Counted from the first letter of the stretch, positions 28,086 to 36,733 are shown. The stretch is DNA of 64,000 bases from Lachnospiraceae bacterium (GCA_029071325.1 JAIEAP010000010.1:1-64000), one strand, 5' to 3'. Notes: a model not told the origin generated them from the letters alone. Made by a program: numbers and translations.

Positions 28086-29288
28086 CTACTCCCCTGCCTG
28101 GTCGTCTAAAATATGTAAATCCTCGTCCTGTTCCGTTTCTTCCTGCACATCTGTCTGTCCGCCTGCCAATTCATCCTCCTCATACAGACCGGACAGCTGT
28201 TCTATTTTCCCATTCAGGCTTTCCAGCTTCCCGCTCTTTTCCTCTCCGCTGATGGTGGTATCTGACTCCGTCATATCTTTTTCCTTCAGATATGCATACA
28301 GCAGCAGATCATTGTCTGATATCTGCTGTGCAATATTCTCTGCCTCTAATACATCCAGCCTTCCAAGGCTGATCCAATAATCCAGCACCTTCTCATTGGT
28401 ATCCAACGACAGGGCGCTTACAATATTTTTCCGCTGCTCATCCGTGAGATTTTCGCTCTGCACATATGCATTTGCCAGAATGTACTTATCGTATACCGAC
28501 ATCCTCGCCATATCTGTTTCACGGAATGCCTCGATCACACCGCTGTAGTTTATTCTAAGATAACTGTGCTGCGCCTCAATTACCGCATTCTGATATGGAC
28601 CGTTCCAAAGCAGTGTGTAGGCGACTAAGACGACTCCTGCCGCCAGCGCGGCGCTCTCTATCCATAGGGCAATACGTTGTCTCCGGTATGTCCTGCGGTT
28701 AATGACGTGTTTATTTTCTTTCCAGTCCTGCATGAGCCGCCGATACTCCTCCCACAGGCACTGTACAATATCTTCCAGCCCCTCCGCCTGACGGATCCGT
28801 GCCAGGAATTTATCCTTACCCAGAAGATCCATGCCTCCGTTATCGTAATCCTCGTAAGAATATTTGCGCTGCAGCATATGCCCGATCAACGCGCGGTACT
28901 TTTGCAGAAACACTTCTTCCTGATAGGCTTCACCTCTTCTGTAAATATCGCGTTCCATCACTGCAACCTGGTTATGTACATTGTAGTAGAGATTGTCCGG
29001 ATTCAGACTGAACTGATATTCCTCTGCCAGCTCCGCCAGTTCAGCACAGTCCAGCAGATTAATGATTACCGTCTCACGCCTCTCGTTTTTCAGCGCTTCA
29101 AACTTCGTATAGCCATCCACGGTAAATCGGAAGGTCACCTCCTCCCTTGCCTCCTCAAAACTGCTCTCAAGGAAGTGATTTCTCGGAAAGACGAGCCTTC
29201 CCAGCTCATAAGTGCTCTGGGCTGACAATTCCATGCGACGTATCGTTTTTGTTACCGTTTTCTCCTGCTGTTCTTCTTCGTAGCTCAT
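28086..29288 (-). CDS. essB: type VII secretion membrane protein EssB
   Basis: 400 residues. An N-terminal pseudokinase-like cytosolic domain (about 20-200, with QSTYELGRLVFPRNHFL and FRFTVDGYTKFEALKNE), one membrane segment at about 204-226 (ESAALAAGVVLVAYTLLW), and an extracytoplasmic helical domain to about 340 (YLRINYSGVIEAFRETDM, VYDKYILANAYVQSENLT). It has an acidic tail (QDEDLHILDDQ). This is the standard EssB/YukC layout, which forms the membrane channel scaffold with EssC. It lies 19 bases downstream of the dGTPase gene and five bases upstream of essC. Confidence 0.93.
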   Translation of the reverse strand: MSYEEEQQEKTVTKTIRRMELSAQSTYELGRLVFPRNHFLESSFEEAREEVTFRFTVDGYTKFEALKNERRETVIINLLDCAELAELAEEYQFSLNPDNLYYNVHNQVAVMERDIYRRGEAYQEEVFLQKYRALIGHMLQRKYSYEDYDNGGMDLLGKDKFLARIRQAEGLEDIVQCLWEEYRRLMQDWKENKHVINRRTYRRQRIALWIESAALAAGVVLVAYTLLWNGPYQNAVIEAQHSYLRINYSGVIEAFRETDMARMSVYDKYILANAYVQSENLTDEQRKNIVSALSLDTNEKVLDYWISLGRLDVLEAENIAQQISDNDLLLYAYLKEKDMTESDTTISGEEKSGKLESLNGKIEQLSGLYEEDELAGGQTDVQEETEQDEDLHILDDQAGE

Positions 29289-29307
29289 GACTGTACTCCT
29301 TTGTGTA

Positions 29308-31218
29308 TTATTTTAGTCTTGCAAACTCCTCCAATGCATAACCGTCCGTCATTCCTGCGATAAAATCCACAATATTCCTTACCAGTATCTTTCTTTTGAC
29401 ATAAACGATATAATCCTTCGGATCCTCCCAGGAAGATATCTGATCCAGATTTTCTGCCGGATATTTCTCTATCACTTTCCTGGTTATTTCCTCTATTTCC
29501 GCATTTACCAGGGAAATACTTCCGTCATTTAAGTCCACTGCGCTGTTGGAAACAAGCTCTTCTTCATGTTTTAAAGTCTCAATAAAGATTTTATGAACCG
29601 TTCCCTTATGCAGCAGCCTGGGATTTTCATAATACTTTCGAAACAGCGTGGTAATGATCATTTTGGCATTATAATCCGCCCTGGCGACTTCGCTGTTACA
29701 GATTACTTTTTTCTGTACGATCTTCTCCAGATATTCATTCAGCATCTTAGCGCCCGGTGAAAAATCCACCATCTGCTGCCTGTTATCCATGAGAACCTCT
29801 GTAATATCCGCATGCTCCTGAAATACTCCTGCGGTATGCCTGATCACATCCTCAATGAAATAGTTCACGATTCTGGATACAATTCGTGCAATGGCCAGTT
29901 CATATTTATCCGCAAACAACCGCGCAGACTGTTCTATCTTCTCCTGTTCTCTCTGGATACGCCTCTGCAGCTCACTGCACTTGTCAATAGACAGCCGGTC
30001 AATGAATTCGTCTATGGTCATTACCCCGGAGGTCAGGGCGTCATCCACGTCATGCCCCCGCTGCGCGATCTCGTCTGCAATGAACACTACCTGACCTTCC
30101 ATAGTCGCCGCACAGGAAAATCCGTCCTCGTCAATCCCCTGAATTGTGCCTAAATAGGTCTGCGTCAAAAAATCCCCCAGTGCAATCTCCTTTTTCAGCC
30201 TGGTGTGCTTCAACACACCGTCCACCACCTGAACGCTTACATTCAGTCCCGGAAAGTCCGCATACTTTTCTTCCAGCTGTGTTAATATCTTCGCGCTCTG
30301 ATAATTGTGCTTAAATCCTCCGAAGCAGCGGTTCTTCAGCATTTCATTGGAGACAGCAAGGCCTCCGTCTATTTTCCCGCACAGGATATCGTCAAGGGTT
30401 CGCTCCCCCTGATGACCGAAGGGTGTATGTCCAAGATCATGTCCCAGGGCGATGGCTTCTGTCAGATCCAGGTTCAGATTCAGTGCAAAGGCGATGGCTT
30501 TTGCAATCTGATTCACCTCCAGCGTATGCGTCATTCTCGTTCGATAATAATCTCCCTTTTCCGCCCCGAATATCTGCGCCTTATCCACCAGCCGCCGGAA
30601 GGACTTGCAATTCACCACCCGCTCCCGGTCACGCTGGAATTCCGTCCTTCCTGCCCTCACTGGCTTCTCGTGATAGATTCTCCGGGACTGCCTGTCCTTC
30701 TGAGCCAGACTGCAAAGTGTGTATTCTTCTGTAACGTTTGTCAGGGATGACGCATCTGCCGTTTCTTTCAAGGCATCCCACTGGATGGAATGAATCCGCT
30801 CCTCCAATTCATCATACAAGCTCTTCATGGTACTGATCTTAAGAAAAGCGCCTTCCTCAAAGTCAGTATCTATATTCAGATCAATCTTGTCCACGATTCC
30901 TTCGATTGCCCGGGAGGCATCTTCAGATTTGATACACCGGTACATGGTATACTCCAGATTACGCTGTGCATTAAATACTGCCGACCCTATGTATACTCTA
31001 TCAATACGCTGTTCCGAATAAATATAAGACAAGATCATTATAATGCCTCTCTCACCTTCCTTGATCTTGCTGTTCTCCACACACTCCTGATCTTTTCCAC
31101 TCTTTTTAATATTGTAATATCTCTTTGCTTTCTGTTTATAGCTTTCTTCCGCCAGCTTTCCGATTTCACTGACCGAAGAATAATACACACAATCCCTTAC
31201 AATAAATACTCTTTTCAT
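29308..31218 (-). CDS. dgt: dGTP triphosphohydrolase-like HD enzyme with N-terminal extension
   Basis: About 636 residues. From about residue 185 it matches deoxyguanosinetriphosphate triphosphohydrolases: AGRTEFQRDRERVVNCKSFRRL, the HD metal site in RMTHTLEVNQIAKAIA (near 229) and ALGHDLGHTPFGHQGE (near 256), which hydrolyses dGTP to deoxyguanosine and triphosphate. The first 160-180 residues are extra compared with common dGTPases and are unrecognised (ILSYIYSEQRIDRVYIGSAV, IDLNIDTDFEEG). I choose the second ATG at 31218, which sits nine bases from GGAG, rather than the one at 31224. It lies inside the T7SS operon, 19 bases before essB, and next to a truncated immunity paralogue. Some bacterial dGTPases act in phage defence by lowering dNTPs; that role is possible here. 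Confidence 0.85.
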   Translation of the reverse strand: MKRVFIVRDCVYYSSVSEIGKLAEESYKQKAKRYYNIKKSGKDQECVENSKIKEGERGIIMILSYIYSEQRIDRVYIGSAVFNAQRNLEYTMYRCIKSEDASRAIEGIVDKIDLNIDTDFEEGAFLKISTMKSLYDELEERIHSIQWDALKETADASSLTNVTEEYTLCSLAQKDRQSRRIYHEKPVRAGRTEFQRDRERVVNCKSFRRLVDKAQIFGAEKGDYYRTRMTHTLEVNQIAKAIAFALNLNLDLTEAIALGHDLGHTPFGHQGERTLDDILCGKIDGGLAVSNEMLKNRCFGGFKHNYQSAKILTQLEEKYADFPGLNVSVQVVDGVLKHTRLKKEIALGDFLTQTYLGTIQGIDEDGFSCAATMEGQVVFIADEIAQRGHDVDDALTSGVMTIDEFIDRLSIDKCSELQRRIQREQEKIEQSARLFADKYELAIARIVSRIVNYFIEDVIRHTAGVFQEHADITEVLMDNRQQMVDFSPGAKMLNEYLEKIVQKKVICNSEVARADYNAKMIITTLFRKYYENPRLLHKGTVHKIFIETLKHEEELVSNSAVDLNDGSISLVNAEIEEITRKVIEKYPAENLDQISSWEDPKDYIVYVKRKILVRNIVDFIAGMTDGYALEEFARLK

Positions 31219-31257
31219 CCTCATTATCTCCTTTGTTCATTATCATTAATGCCACTG

Positions 31258-31338
31258 TCAAAATCCATCCGCTATCGTAATCATCTGCAGAATATCATCC
31301 TCGTCAAATTTGAAATATATCCAGCACCAGGAAGAATA
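31258..31338 (-). pseudogene. 3' fragment of the 165-residue immunity-type paralogue
   Basis: Immediately upstream of dgt is a frame reading SSWCWIYFKFDEDDILQM and then ITIADGF to a stop at 31258-31260. It repeats the ending of the two intact 165/168-residue genes (SCWIYFKFDEDDILQM, then ITITDGL) but has no start, and an internal deletion brings the middle SWCW motif next to the tail. This is the scar of a third copy lost by unequal recombination. Confidence 0.7.
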
Positions 31339-31845
31339 TTAAAACCCAAATCCCATCGTAATCATTTGCAGAATGTCATCCTCGTCAAATTTGAAGAATA
31401 TTCTCCATGAAGGAAATGACTTACCCTCTATCACGCCAAATTCATGCTCCTTACAATTTATCTGTTCATTGTTCTTATATATTTTCTCTATTTCACTACG
31501 CGTCATCCCGATATGCACCTTTCGCCAGCCGAACTCATACTGACTGCCGGTAATATCTATCCTAAATAATCCAACACCGCTTTCTGCCCTATAATACAGC
31601 GTCAAATCATCATAATATACCATCCACCAGCACCAGCCCCCAGGATATTTCTCCGATACATTTTCTATCTTATTCGGCTCTCCCAGGCAATCAATACACT
31701 CACTCACCGATGTAGACTCTCTGATCCCTATCTCTTTAAAGTAATTGCATTTATAAGGCAGCACGTTATATAATACAACGAAAAGAATAATTACAATTAA
31801 AATCACAACCACACACATCACTATTAATCTTCTCCTCTTGCTCAT
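31339..31845 (-). CDS. membrane-anchored immunity-type protein, copy 1 (165-residue family)
   Basis: 168 residues: an N-terminal anchor at about 8-28 (IVMCVVVILIVIILFVVLYN), then an outward-facing domain with ESTSVSECIDCLGEPNKIEN, WCWWMVYYDDLTLYY and VHIGMTRSEIEKIYKNNEQ. The IGMTRSEIEKIY pattern with a preceding CLGEP resembles the SmpA/BLIP-like fold (two short helices and a sheet) used in binding proteins. Close paralogue of the gene at 32657. It starts by overlapping the stop of the 67-residue remnant (ATGA). Likely an immunity protein for an RHS toxin whose tip is gone; the cognate is not in the window. Confidence 0.55.
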   Translation of the reverse strand: MSKRRRLIVMCVVVILIVIILFVVLYNVLPYKCNYFKEIGIRESTSVSECIDCLGEPNKIENVSEKYPGGWCWWMVYYDDLTLYYRAESGVGLFRIDITGSQYEFGWRKVHIGMTRSEIEKIYKNNEQINCKEHEFGVIEGKSFPSWRIFFKFDEDDILQMITMGFGF

Positions 31846-32045
31846 TCACAACACTCCTTTACCGGCGCAAAAGATGTATTTGGAAAATATCCATACTTCT
31901 TGTATTCACCATTCATATATACCAGTTTCCCTTTCAGTTTACTATGTAGGACTTCATACTCCGTCTCTATATCACGAAATCCTCTCTGGCTATGCGACAG
32001 GCAATCTTCATAAGAATGCTCCCAGAACATCCACGCCCATTCCAA
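31842..32045 (-). pseudogene. 67-codon remnant of an unknown gene, copy 1
   Basis: Open frame with the sequence WEHSYEDCLSHSQRGF, then EYKKYGYFPNTSFAPVKEC. It opens at TTG, has no ribosome site, and its upstream sequence belongs to a different frame (see the scar 32046-32162), so the frame is a 3' remnant rather than a normal gene. The same remnant occurs at 33151-33360, where the frame runs back to a stop without any start codon. The origin is probably a toxin or immunity C-terminus of the 7-kb array. Confidence 0.5.
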
Positions 32046-32162
32046 TAAACGTAGTTATTTCCTGCAGCATACCTTTTACATCTTCATTTTTATGATCTGC
32101 ATCTTTTTTATTTCCTTCTGCTATGCAGGCAACCCACTCCGCCAAGGCTTGCGCCGAACATC
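32046..32162 (-). pseudogene. scar: RHS toxin 3' end fused to decayed immunity 5' end, copy 1
   Basis: Read on minus, it begins with MFGASLGGVGCLH, matching the C-terminal FGASLGGAACLP of the nuclease RHS toxin, then has AAAAAAGATGCAGATCATAAAA, like the start of the 425-438-residue immunity genes (MKKTQIIK codons), then EDVKGMLQEITTFIG, like EDVKELLLQIAAFIG of the same family. It therefore preserves a toxin end, the start of an immunity gene and a mid-gene piece with the rest deleted. No complete frame. Confidence 0.65.
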
Positions 32163-32645
32163 TCACGCCGAAAATATGTATACATACATGTAGCTCTTAT
32201 TATCCAAGGTCACATATATATACACACTTCTCGTTTTCACTCGCCTGCCTTCCATGAACACATGCCAAATGGACTGAATATCGCTATTTCTCAATTCATC
32301 TGCAAGTTCATGGCCATCATAACCCGGTATGGCATGGGACGAAACATCAAAGCTTTTTCCACATCTGTCTTTTAAAATGCTAATAACCTTTTCTTCTGCT
32401 CCCTCTTTCACCTTTAACCTAATGTTCGCAAACTCTTCCCAATCAGCAACCCTCACATCACCTACTGCTGTTTCTATACAGTCTTGCCACTCGATATTCA
32501 GCAATTTCTCTGTGTAAGCTATGAAATCTGTATAAGCCGTTAAATCTCTATTCTTGTTGTCATAACTGACAAACAAATACAGCAAAATAGCTCCTACGAT
32601 GACAACGCCGCAACTTGCTATCCTCCTTTTCATGTTATTCCTCAC
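32163..32645 (-). CDS. membrane-anchored immunity-type protein (160-residue family), copy 1
   Basis: 160 residues. Anchor at about 8-26 (IASCGVVIVGAILLYLFV), then an extracytoplasmic domain with TAYTDFIAYTEKLLNIEWQ, VKEGAEEKVISILKDRCG and a terminal strand VYIYVTLDN, ending MYVYIFSA. No family recognised. Nearly identical copies are at 33474 and, more divergent, 36795. Each copy is followed by an RHS-toxin-tail scar and preceded in two cases by another toxin tail. Outward orientation suggests protection against a toxin that acts at or outside the membrane, but this is inferred from the array. Confidence 0.55.
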   Translation of the reverse strand: MRNNMKRRIASCGVVIVGAILLYLFVSYDNKNRDLTAYTDFIAYTEKLLNIEWQDCIETAVGDVRVADWEEFANIRLKVKEGAEEKVISILKDRCGKSFDVSSHAIPGYDGHELADELRNSDIQSIWHVFMEGRRVKTRSVYIYVTLDNKSYMYVYIFSA

Positions 32646-32656
32646 TTTCTCCTTTG

Positions 32657-33154
32657 TTATAATCCATCCGTTATCGTTATCATCTGCAAAATATCATCCT
32701 CGTCAAATTTGAAATATATCCAACACGAATCATTTTTTATTACTCCCAATACATTTTTTTTACAGTCTTTTATCTGCTCATTATTCTTGTATATTTTCTC
32801 AATTTCACTTCGCGTCATCCCGACATGCACCTTTCGCCAGCCAAATTTATATTGATCTCCAATTATATCTATCCTAAATAATCCAGCCCCACCTTCTGTA
32901 CGATAATACAGTGTCAGTTCATCATAATATACCATCCACCAGCACCAGGAAGGATATTTCTCCGATACATTTTCAATCTGATTTGGCTCTCCCAGACAAT
33001 CAATCGTCTCACTTATCGTCGCATATTTTTTAATTCCTATTACCCGATAATAATTACATTCATATGGCAGCACATAATACAACACCAGAAACACAACAAC
33101 GATAAGTATAGGCACAACCATCCACATCACTCTCTTCTTCCCCTTCTTACTCAT
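32657..33154 (-). CDS. membrane-anchored immunity-type protein, copy 2 (165-residue family)
   Basis: 165 residues, paralogue of the gene at 31339: anchor at about 9-27 (VVPILIVVVFLVLYYV), then KYATISETIDCLGEPNQIEN, WCWWMVYYDELTLYY, VHVGMTRSEIEKIYKNNEQ and WIYFKFDEDDILQM. Differences are concentrated in the loop after IEKIYKNNEQI (KDCKKNVLGVIKND against NCKEHEFGVIEGKS), the sort of variable loop that could set toxin specificity. Its start overlaps the stop of the second remnant. It is the right half of a 1.3-kb tandem duplication. Confidence 0.55.
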   Translation of the reverse strand: MSKKGKKRVMWMVVPILIVVVFLVLYYVLPYECNYYRVIGIKKYATISETIDCLGEPNQIENVSEKYPSWCWWMVYYDELTLYYRTEGGAGLFRIDIIGDQYKFGWRKVHVGMTRSEIEKIYKNNEQIKDCKKNVLGVIKNDSCWIYFKFDEDDILQMITITDGL

Positions 33155-33360
33155 TCACAACACTCCTTTACCGGCACAAAAGATGTATTTGGAAAATATC
33201 CATACTTCTTGTACTCGCCATTCATATACACTAATTTCCCCTTCGGTTTACTATGAGGGACTTTATGCTTCGTCTCTATATCGTGAAATCCTCTCTGACT
33301 GTGCGACAGGCGGTCTTCGTAGGAATGCTCCCAGAACGTCCATGCCCATTCCCAATAAAC
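33151..33360 (-). pseudogene. 67-codon remnant of an unknown gene, copy 2
   Basis: Same sequence type as 31842-32045: WTFWEHSYEDRLSHSQRGF, then EYKKYGYFPNTSFVPVKEC. It follows a TAG at 33361-33363 without any start codon, so it cannot be translated on its own. The two copies carry the same join, which shows that the join predates the tandem duplication. Confidence 0.5.
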
Positions 33361-33473
33361 CTAGTTATTTCCTGCAGCATACCTTTCACATCTTCATTTT
33401 TATGATCTGCATCTTTTTCATTTCCTTCTACTATGCAGGCAACCCGCTCCACCCAAGGCTTGCGCCAAATATC
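33361..33473 (-). pseudogene. scar: RHS toxin 3' end fused to decayed immunity 5' end, copy 2
   Basis: Read on minus it has IFGASLG followed by a frame break (an extra base against copy 1), then AAAAAGATGCAGATCATAAA as in the immunity gene starts, then EDVKGMLQEITRF. It is the same scar as 32046-32162, carried by the tandem duplication and now slightly diverged. Confidence 0.62.
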
Positions 33474-33956
33474 TCATGCCGAAAATATATATACATACAT
33501 CCCTCCCTCATTATCCAGGGTCACATATATATACACACATCTCGTTTTCACACGCTTGCCTTCCATGAAAACATTCCAAATAGCCTGAATATCGCTATTT
33601 CTCAACTCATCCGCAAGCTCATGACCTTGATAACCCGGTATGGTGTGGGACGAAACATCACGACTTTTTCCACATCTGTCTTTTATAATATTTATAACTT
33701 TTTCTTCTGCTCCCTCCTTCACCTTTAACTTAATGTTTGCATACTCTTCCCAATCAGCAACCTTCACATCGCCTACTGCTGTTTCTATACAGTCTTGCCA
33801 CTCAATATTCAGCAATTTCTCTGTGTAAGCTATGAAATCTGTATAAGCCGTTAAATCTCTATTCTTATTGTCATAACAGACAAACAAATACAACAAAACA
33901 GCTCCTACGATAGCAACACCGCACATTGCTATCCTTTTTTTCATGCTATTCCTCAC
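33474..33956 (-). CDS. membrane-anchored immunity-type protein (160-residue family), copy 2
   Basis: 160 residues and almost the same as the copy at 32163: anchor at about 8-26 (IAMCGVAIVGAVLLYLFV), TAYTDFIAYTEKLLNIEWQ, VKEGAEEKVINIIKDRCG and MYVYIFSA. Most differences are conservative. The upstream 90 bases code for a toxin-tail scrap (33967-34058). A GGTGAGGAATAGC ribosome region precedes the ATG. Retention of three intact copies suggests that these genes are still useful. Confidence 0.57.
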   Translation of the reverse strand: MRNSMKKRIAMCGVAIVGAVLLYLFVCYDNKNRDLTAYTDFIAYTEKLLNIEWQDCIETAVGDVKVADWEEYANIKLKVKEGAEEKVINIIKDRCGKSRDVSSHTIPGYQGHELADELRNSDIQAIWNVFMEGKRVKTRCVYIYVTLDNEGGMYVYIFSA

Positions 33957-33966
33957 CTTCTTACCC

Positions 33967-34058
33967 TCAGTCTAAATAATTTTTGCTCCCTGTCCCATTT
34001 CCATATTCTCCTTCTGCAATATTCACTAATCTATCTCCCACAGCTACACAGAAGTATA
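33967..34058 (-). pseudogene. C-terminal scrap of a lost RHS toxin, copy 1
   Basis: Between the 434-residue gene and the 160-residue gene a minus frame reads CVAVGDRLVNIAEGEYG then NGTGSKNYLD to a stop at 33967-33969. It continues without a break from the 434-gene 3' region but in another frame and has no start. The same sequence recurs at 37288-37396 and as a shorter piece at 35364-35416. It looks like the last codons of a toxin tip, sitting just before the 160-residue immunity gene that would have protected against it. Confidence 0.5.
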
Positions 34059-35363
34059 TCAGGTTCTCTTATACTTCAGGTCATCCGGCGTATTCCTCCA
34101 TGCCACCCAAGCACTGATACACACACTCTTGAGCCATTCAACCGCATTTAATTTATATCCTCCCACAACTTTATCTAATATATTTTCAGCTATACCGTGA
34201 CTTAGCAGCACATAGCAGCGCCCATAATCGTTTTCCTCATTGATATGCAACTCCCACACTCCATCCATATGCCGTTCTATCTGAACGCCCAAAAATGCGG
34301 CTATCTCCACCAGCTCTTCCTTAGCGTCCTCATACGACTCCTTATGTAGCGCTTCCATACGTTCCGCGATCACATCAAACCACCGGTTGATATGCTCTTC
34401 GTCCATACACTCTGTCTCCAGTTCCATCCGTCTCTGAAAACGTTCCGCCAGTTCTGCATGATGATTGTATAATTCACAGTACATTTCATCCGTAGGCCCT
34501 ATATTATCTACCGGACTGATCATCTCATTTGATATTGGCAGACCGTTTTTTTGCAGAAATCCTAGTTTCAAATTTTTCATATTACTCTCCATCACGTTCC
34601 AATAATCTTCGCACTTGCTTTTCCATATAGCTACTATCCTGGCTAAAGGTGAAAATGAAGGATAAGGATAGCCTCCCGCAATGACAGGGATTTCAAAATG
34701 CATCCATTCCTGCGAGAGCAATTCACATGACCTTTCCCCTATAAACGCCGCTATTTGCAGCAGCAGTTCTTTTACATCTTCATATGGCTTTTCCCCTGTC
34801 TCCATCAATAGTTTGTGAATCACCTGGAACCACTTATCAATATCCTCCTCACTTTTCGCAACAGCATTTATCTGATATTCAGCTATTAATGATCGATCCA
34901 ATTCCTGGTATCTGGTATTTAAGTCTTCTGCCATCTTCTTCGTCGGAATGACGGGATCTTCTACGCTGATGGACTTCAGATAATCCAATCCATACTTTAT
35001 GATGATATCTGCGAGAACTGTCAGGGTTTCCCTGTATCCCTTTTCACCTTCATACACATACCACGGCGAGCCTTTATCCGGATTCAGCTCTTTTAATATT
35101 TCATCAAACCCCGGCCGATCCGACAGATCCACTATGGCATCCGTTTCAAAACGGACGGTCAATATCGTATCATACTGGCTTTCCTGGATATTGATATACT
35201 GCCGAACGGTCTGATCGTCGGGATCGTAATATCTTGGTATCCCATGTTCTTCCCGCATAAAAATCCTGCACGGACCATCCGTCTTGAAATATTTGAATCC
35301 GTAAGGCTCTATCTTCTTTCCAACAATCTCTTTTATGATCTGCGTCTTTTTCATTACATTCAC
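34059..35363 (-). CDS. soluble immunity-type protein (425-438-residue family), copy 1
   Basis: 434 residues, no signal or membrane segment. N-terminal part (1-145): KKTQIIKEIVGKKIEPYGFK, GPCRIFMREEHGIPRYYDPD, FETDAIVDLSDRPGFDEIL. Two copies of a helical unit follow: IDKWFQVIHKLLMETGEKPYE with DVKELLLQIAAFIGERS, and INRWFDVIAERMEALHKESYE with DAKEELVEIAAFLGVQI, so the protein has an internal duplication. Unknown family. The paralogue at 37397 follows the nuclease RHS toxin directly, so this cytosolic family is a candidate for nuclease immunity, and this copy would be an orphan. Middle region (about 210-285) is the most variable part among the three copies. Confidence 0.6.
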   Translation of the reverse strand: MNVMKKTQIIKEIVGKKIEPYGFKYFKTDGPCRIFMREEHGIPRYYDPDDQTVRQYINIQESQYDTILTVRFETDAIVDLSDRPGFDEILKELNPDKGSPWYVYEGEKGYRETLTVLADIIIKYGLDYLKSISVEDPVIPTKKMAEDLNTRYQELDRSLIAEYQINAVAKSEEDIDKWFQVIHKLLMETGEKPYEDVKELLLQIAAFIGERSCELLSQEWMHFEIPVIAGGYPYPSFSPLARIVAIWKSKCEDYWNVMESNMKNLKLGFLQKNGLPISNEMISPVDNIGPTDEMYCELYNHHAELAERFQRRMELETECMDEEHINRWFDVIAERMEALHKESYEDAKEELVEIAAFLGVQIERHMDGVWELHINEENDYGRCYVLLSHGIAENILDKVVGGYKLNAVEWLKSVCISAWVAWRNTPDDLKYKRT

Positions 35364-35416
35364 CTTCTAGCATGTAATATTCACTAATCTATCTCCCACA
35401 GCTACACAGAAGTATA
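35364..35416 (-). pseudogene. short toxin-tail scrap between two immunity paralogues
   Basis: The spacer carries the first part of the repeated toxin-tail sequence (codons for CVAVGDRLVNI) and then changes at once into the ribosome site and start region of the 434-residue gene. The other two copies of this tail go on to NGTGSKNYLD. A recombination joint between an old toxin 3' end and an immunity 5' region explains it. Confidence 0.45.
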
Positions 35417-36733
35417 TCAGGTTCTCTTATACTTCAGGTCATCCGGCGTATCCCTCCATGCCACCCAAGCACTGATACACTCACTCTTGATCCATTCAAT
35501 CGCATTTAATTTATATCCTCCCACAACTTTATCTAATATATTTTCAGGTATACCGTGACTTGGCAGCACATAGCAGCGCCCATAATCGTTTTCCTCATTG
35601 ATATGCAACTCCCACACTCCATCCATATGCCGTTCTATCTGAACGCCCAAAAATGCGGCTATCTCCACCAGCTCTTCCTTAGCGTCCTCATACGACTCCT
35701 TATGTAGCGCTTCCATACGTTCCGCGATCACATCAAACCACCGGTTGATATGCTCTTCGTCCATACACTCTGTCTCCAGTTCCATCCGTCTCTGAAAACG
35801 TTCCGCCAGTTCTGCATGATGATTGTATAATTCACAGTACATTTCATCCGTAGTTCCTATATTATCTACCGGACTGATCATCTCATTTGAGATTGGCAGA
35901 CCGTTTTTTTGCAGGAATCCCTTTTTCAATTCGTCAACAATCTCTTCAAACCAAAATATACATGCATCTTTTCTTTTACTCTTTCTAAAATTAGCCACAG
36001 CATGTCTCAGTGGAAAAATGTTTTGATACTTAAAATCCAGTCTTTCAGTATATGGCACTCTTACATCCTCTGGAAATTTCCACTCTTCCTCTAATAATTC
36101 ACACGCTCTATTTCCAATAAATGCGGCTATTTTTACTAACAATTCTTTCACATCTTCATACGGATATACACATTTTTCAATTATTATTCCCTGAATCACC
36201 TGAAACCACTTGTCAATATCCTCTTCACTTTCCGGAACGGGATTAATATTATATTCCTCTAAAAACATACGATCTAATTCCTGATGTTTAAAATATAACT
36301 CTTCCGCCATCTTCTTTGTCGGGATGATAGGATCCTCCACGCTGATAGATTTCAGAAAATCCAGTCCGTACTTTACAATAATATTCGCAAGGATTTCCAG
36401 CGTCTCTCTGTAACTCTTTTCATCCGTATATATATACCATGGCGATCCTTTATCTGGATTCAATTCTCTTAATATTCCAAATTCTATTCCCCGCTGGTTA
36501 TTAATAGCATCCGTTTCAAACCGGACGGTCAATATCGTATCATACCGGCTTTCCTGGATATTGATATACTGCCGGACGGTCTGATCATCGGGATCGTAAT
36601 ATCTTTGTATCCCATGTTCTTCCCGCATAAAGATCCTGCACGGGCCATCCGTCTTTAAATATTTGAATCCGTAAGGCTCTATCCTCTTTCCAACAATCTC
36701 TTTTATGATCTGCGTCTTTTTCATTTCATACAT
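35417..36733 (-). CDS. soluble immunity-type protein (425-438-residue family), copy 2
   Basis: 438 residues, closely related to the copy at 34059 in the first 130 and last 160 residues but different at about 195-285 (LVKIAAFIGNRACELLEEEW then RVPYTERLDFKYQNIFPLRH and FRKSKRKDACIFWFEEIV). Such a mosaic, with conserved ends and a variable centre, fits specificity variation or recombination between paralogues. No membrane segment. It is preceded by a 60-base piece equal to the 3' end and spacer of the nuclease RHS gene (36734-36794), so it once stood just behind an RHS toxin. Confidence 0.6.
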   Translation of the reverse strand: MYEMKKTQIIKEIVGKRIEPYGFKYLKTDGPCRIFMREEHGIQRYYDPDDQTVRQYINIQESRYDTILTVRFETDAINNQRGIEFGILRELNPDKGSPWYIYTDEKSYRETLEILANIIVKYGLDFLKSISVEDPIIPTKKMAEELYFKHQELDRMFLEEYNINPVPESEEDIDKWFQVIQGIIIEKCVYPYEDVKELLVKIAAFIGNRACELLEEEWKFPEDVRVPYTERLDFKYQNIFPLRHAVANFRKSKRKDACIFWFEEIVDELKKGFLQKNGLPISNEMISPVDNIGTTDEMYCELYNHHAELAERFQRRMELETECMDEEHINRWFDVIAERMEALHKESYEDAKEELVEIAAFLGVQIERHMDGVWELHINEENDYGRCYVLPSHGIPENILDKVVGGYKLNAIEWIKSECISAWVAWRDTPDDLKYKRT

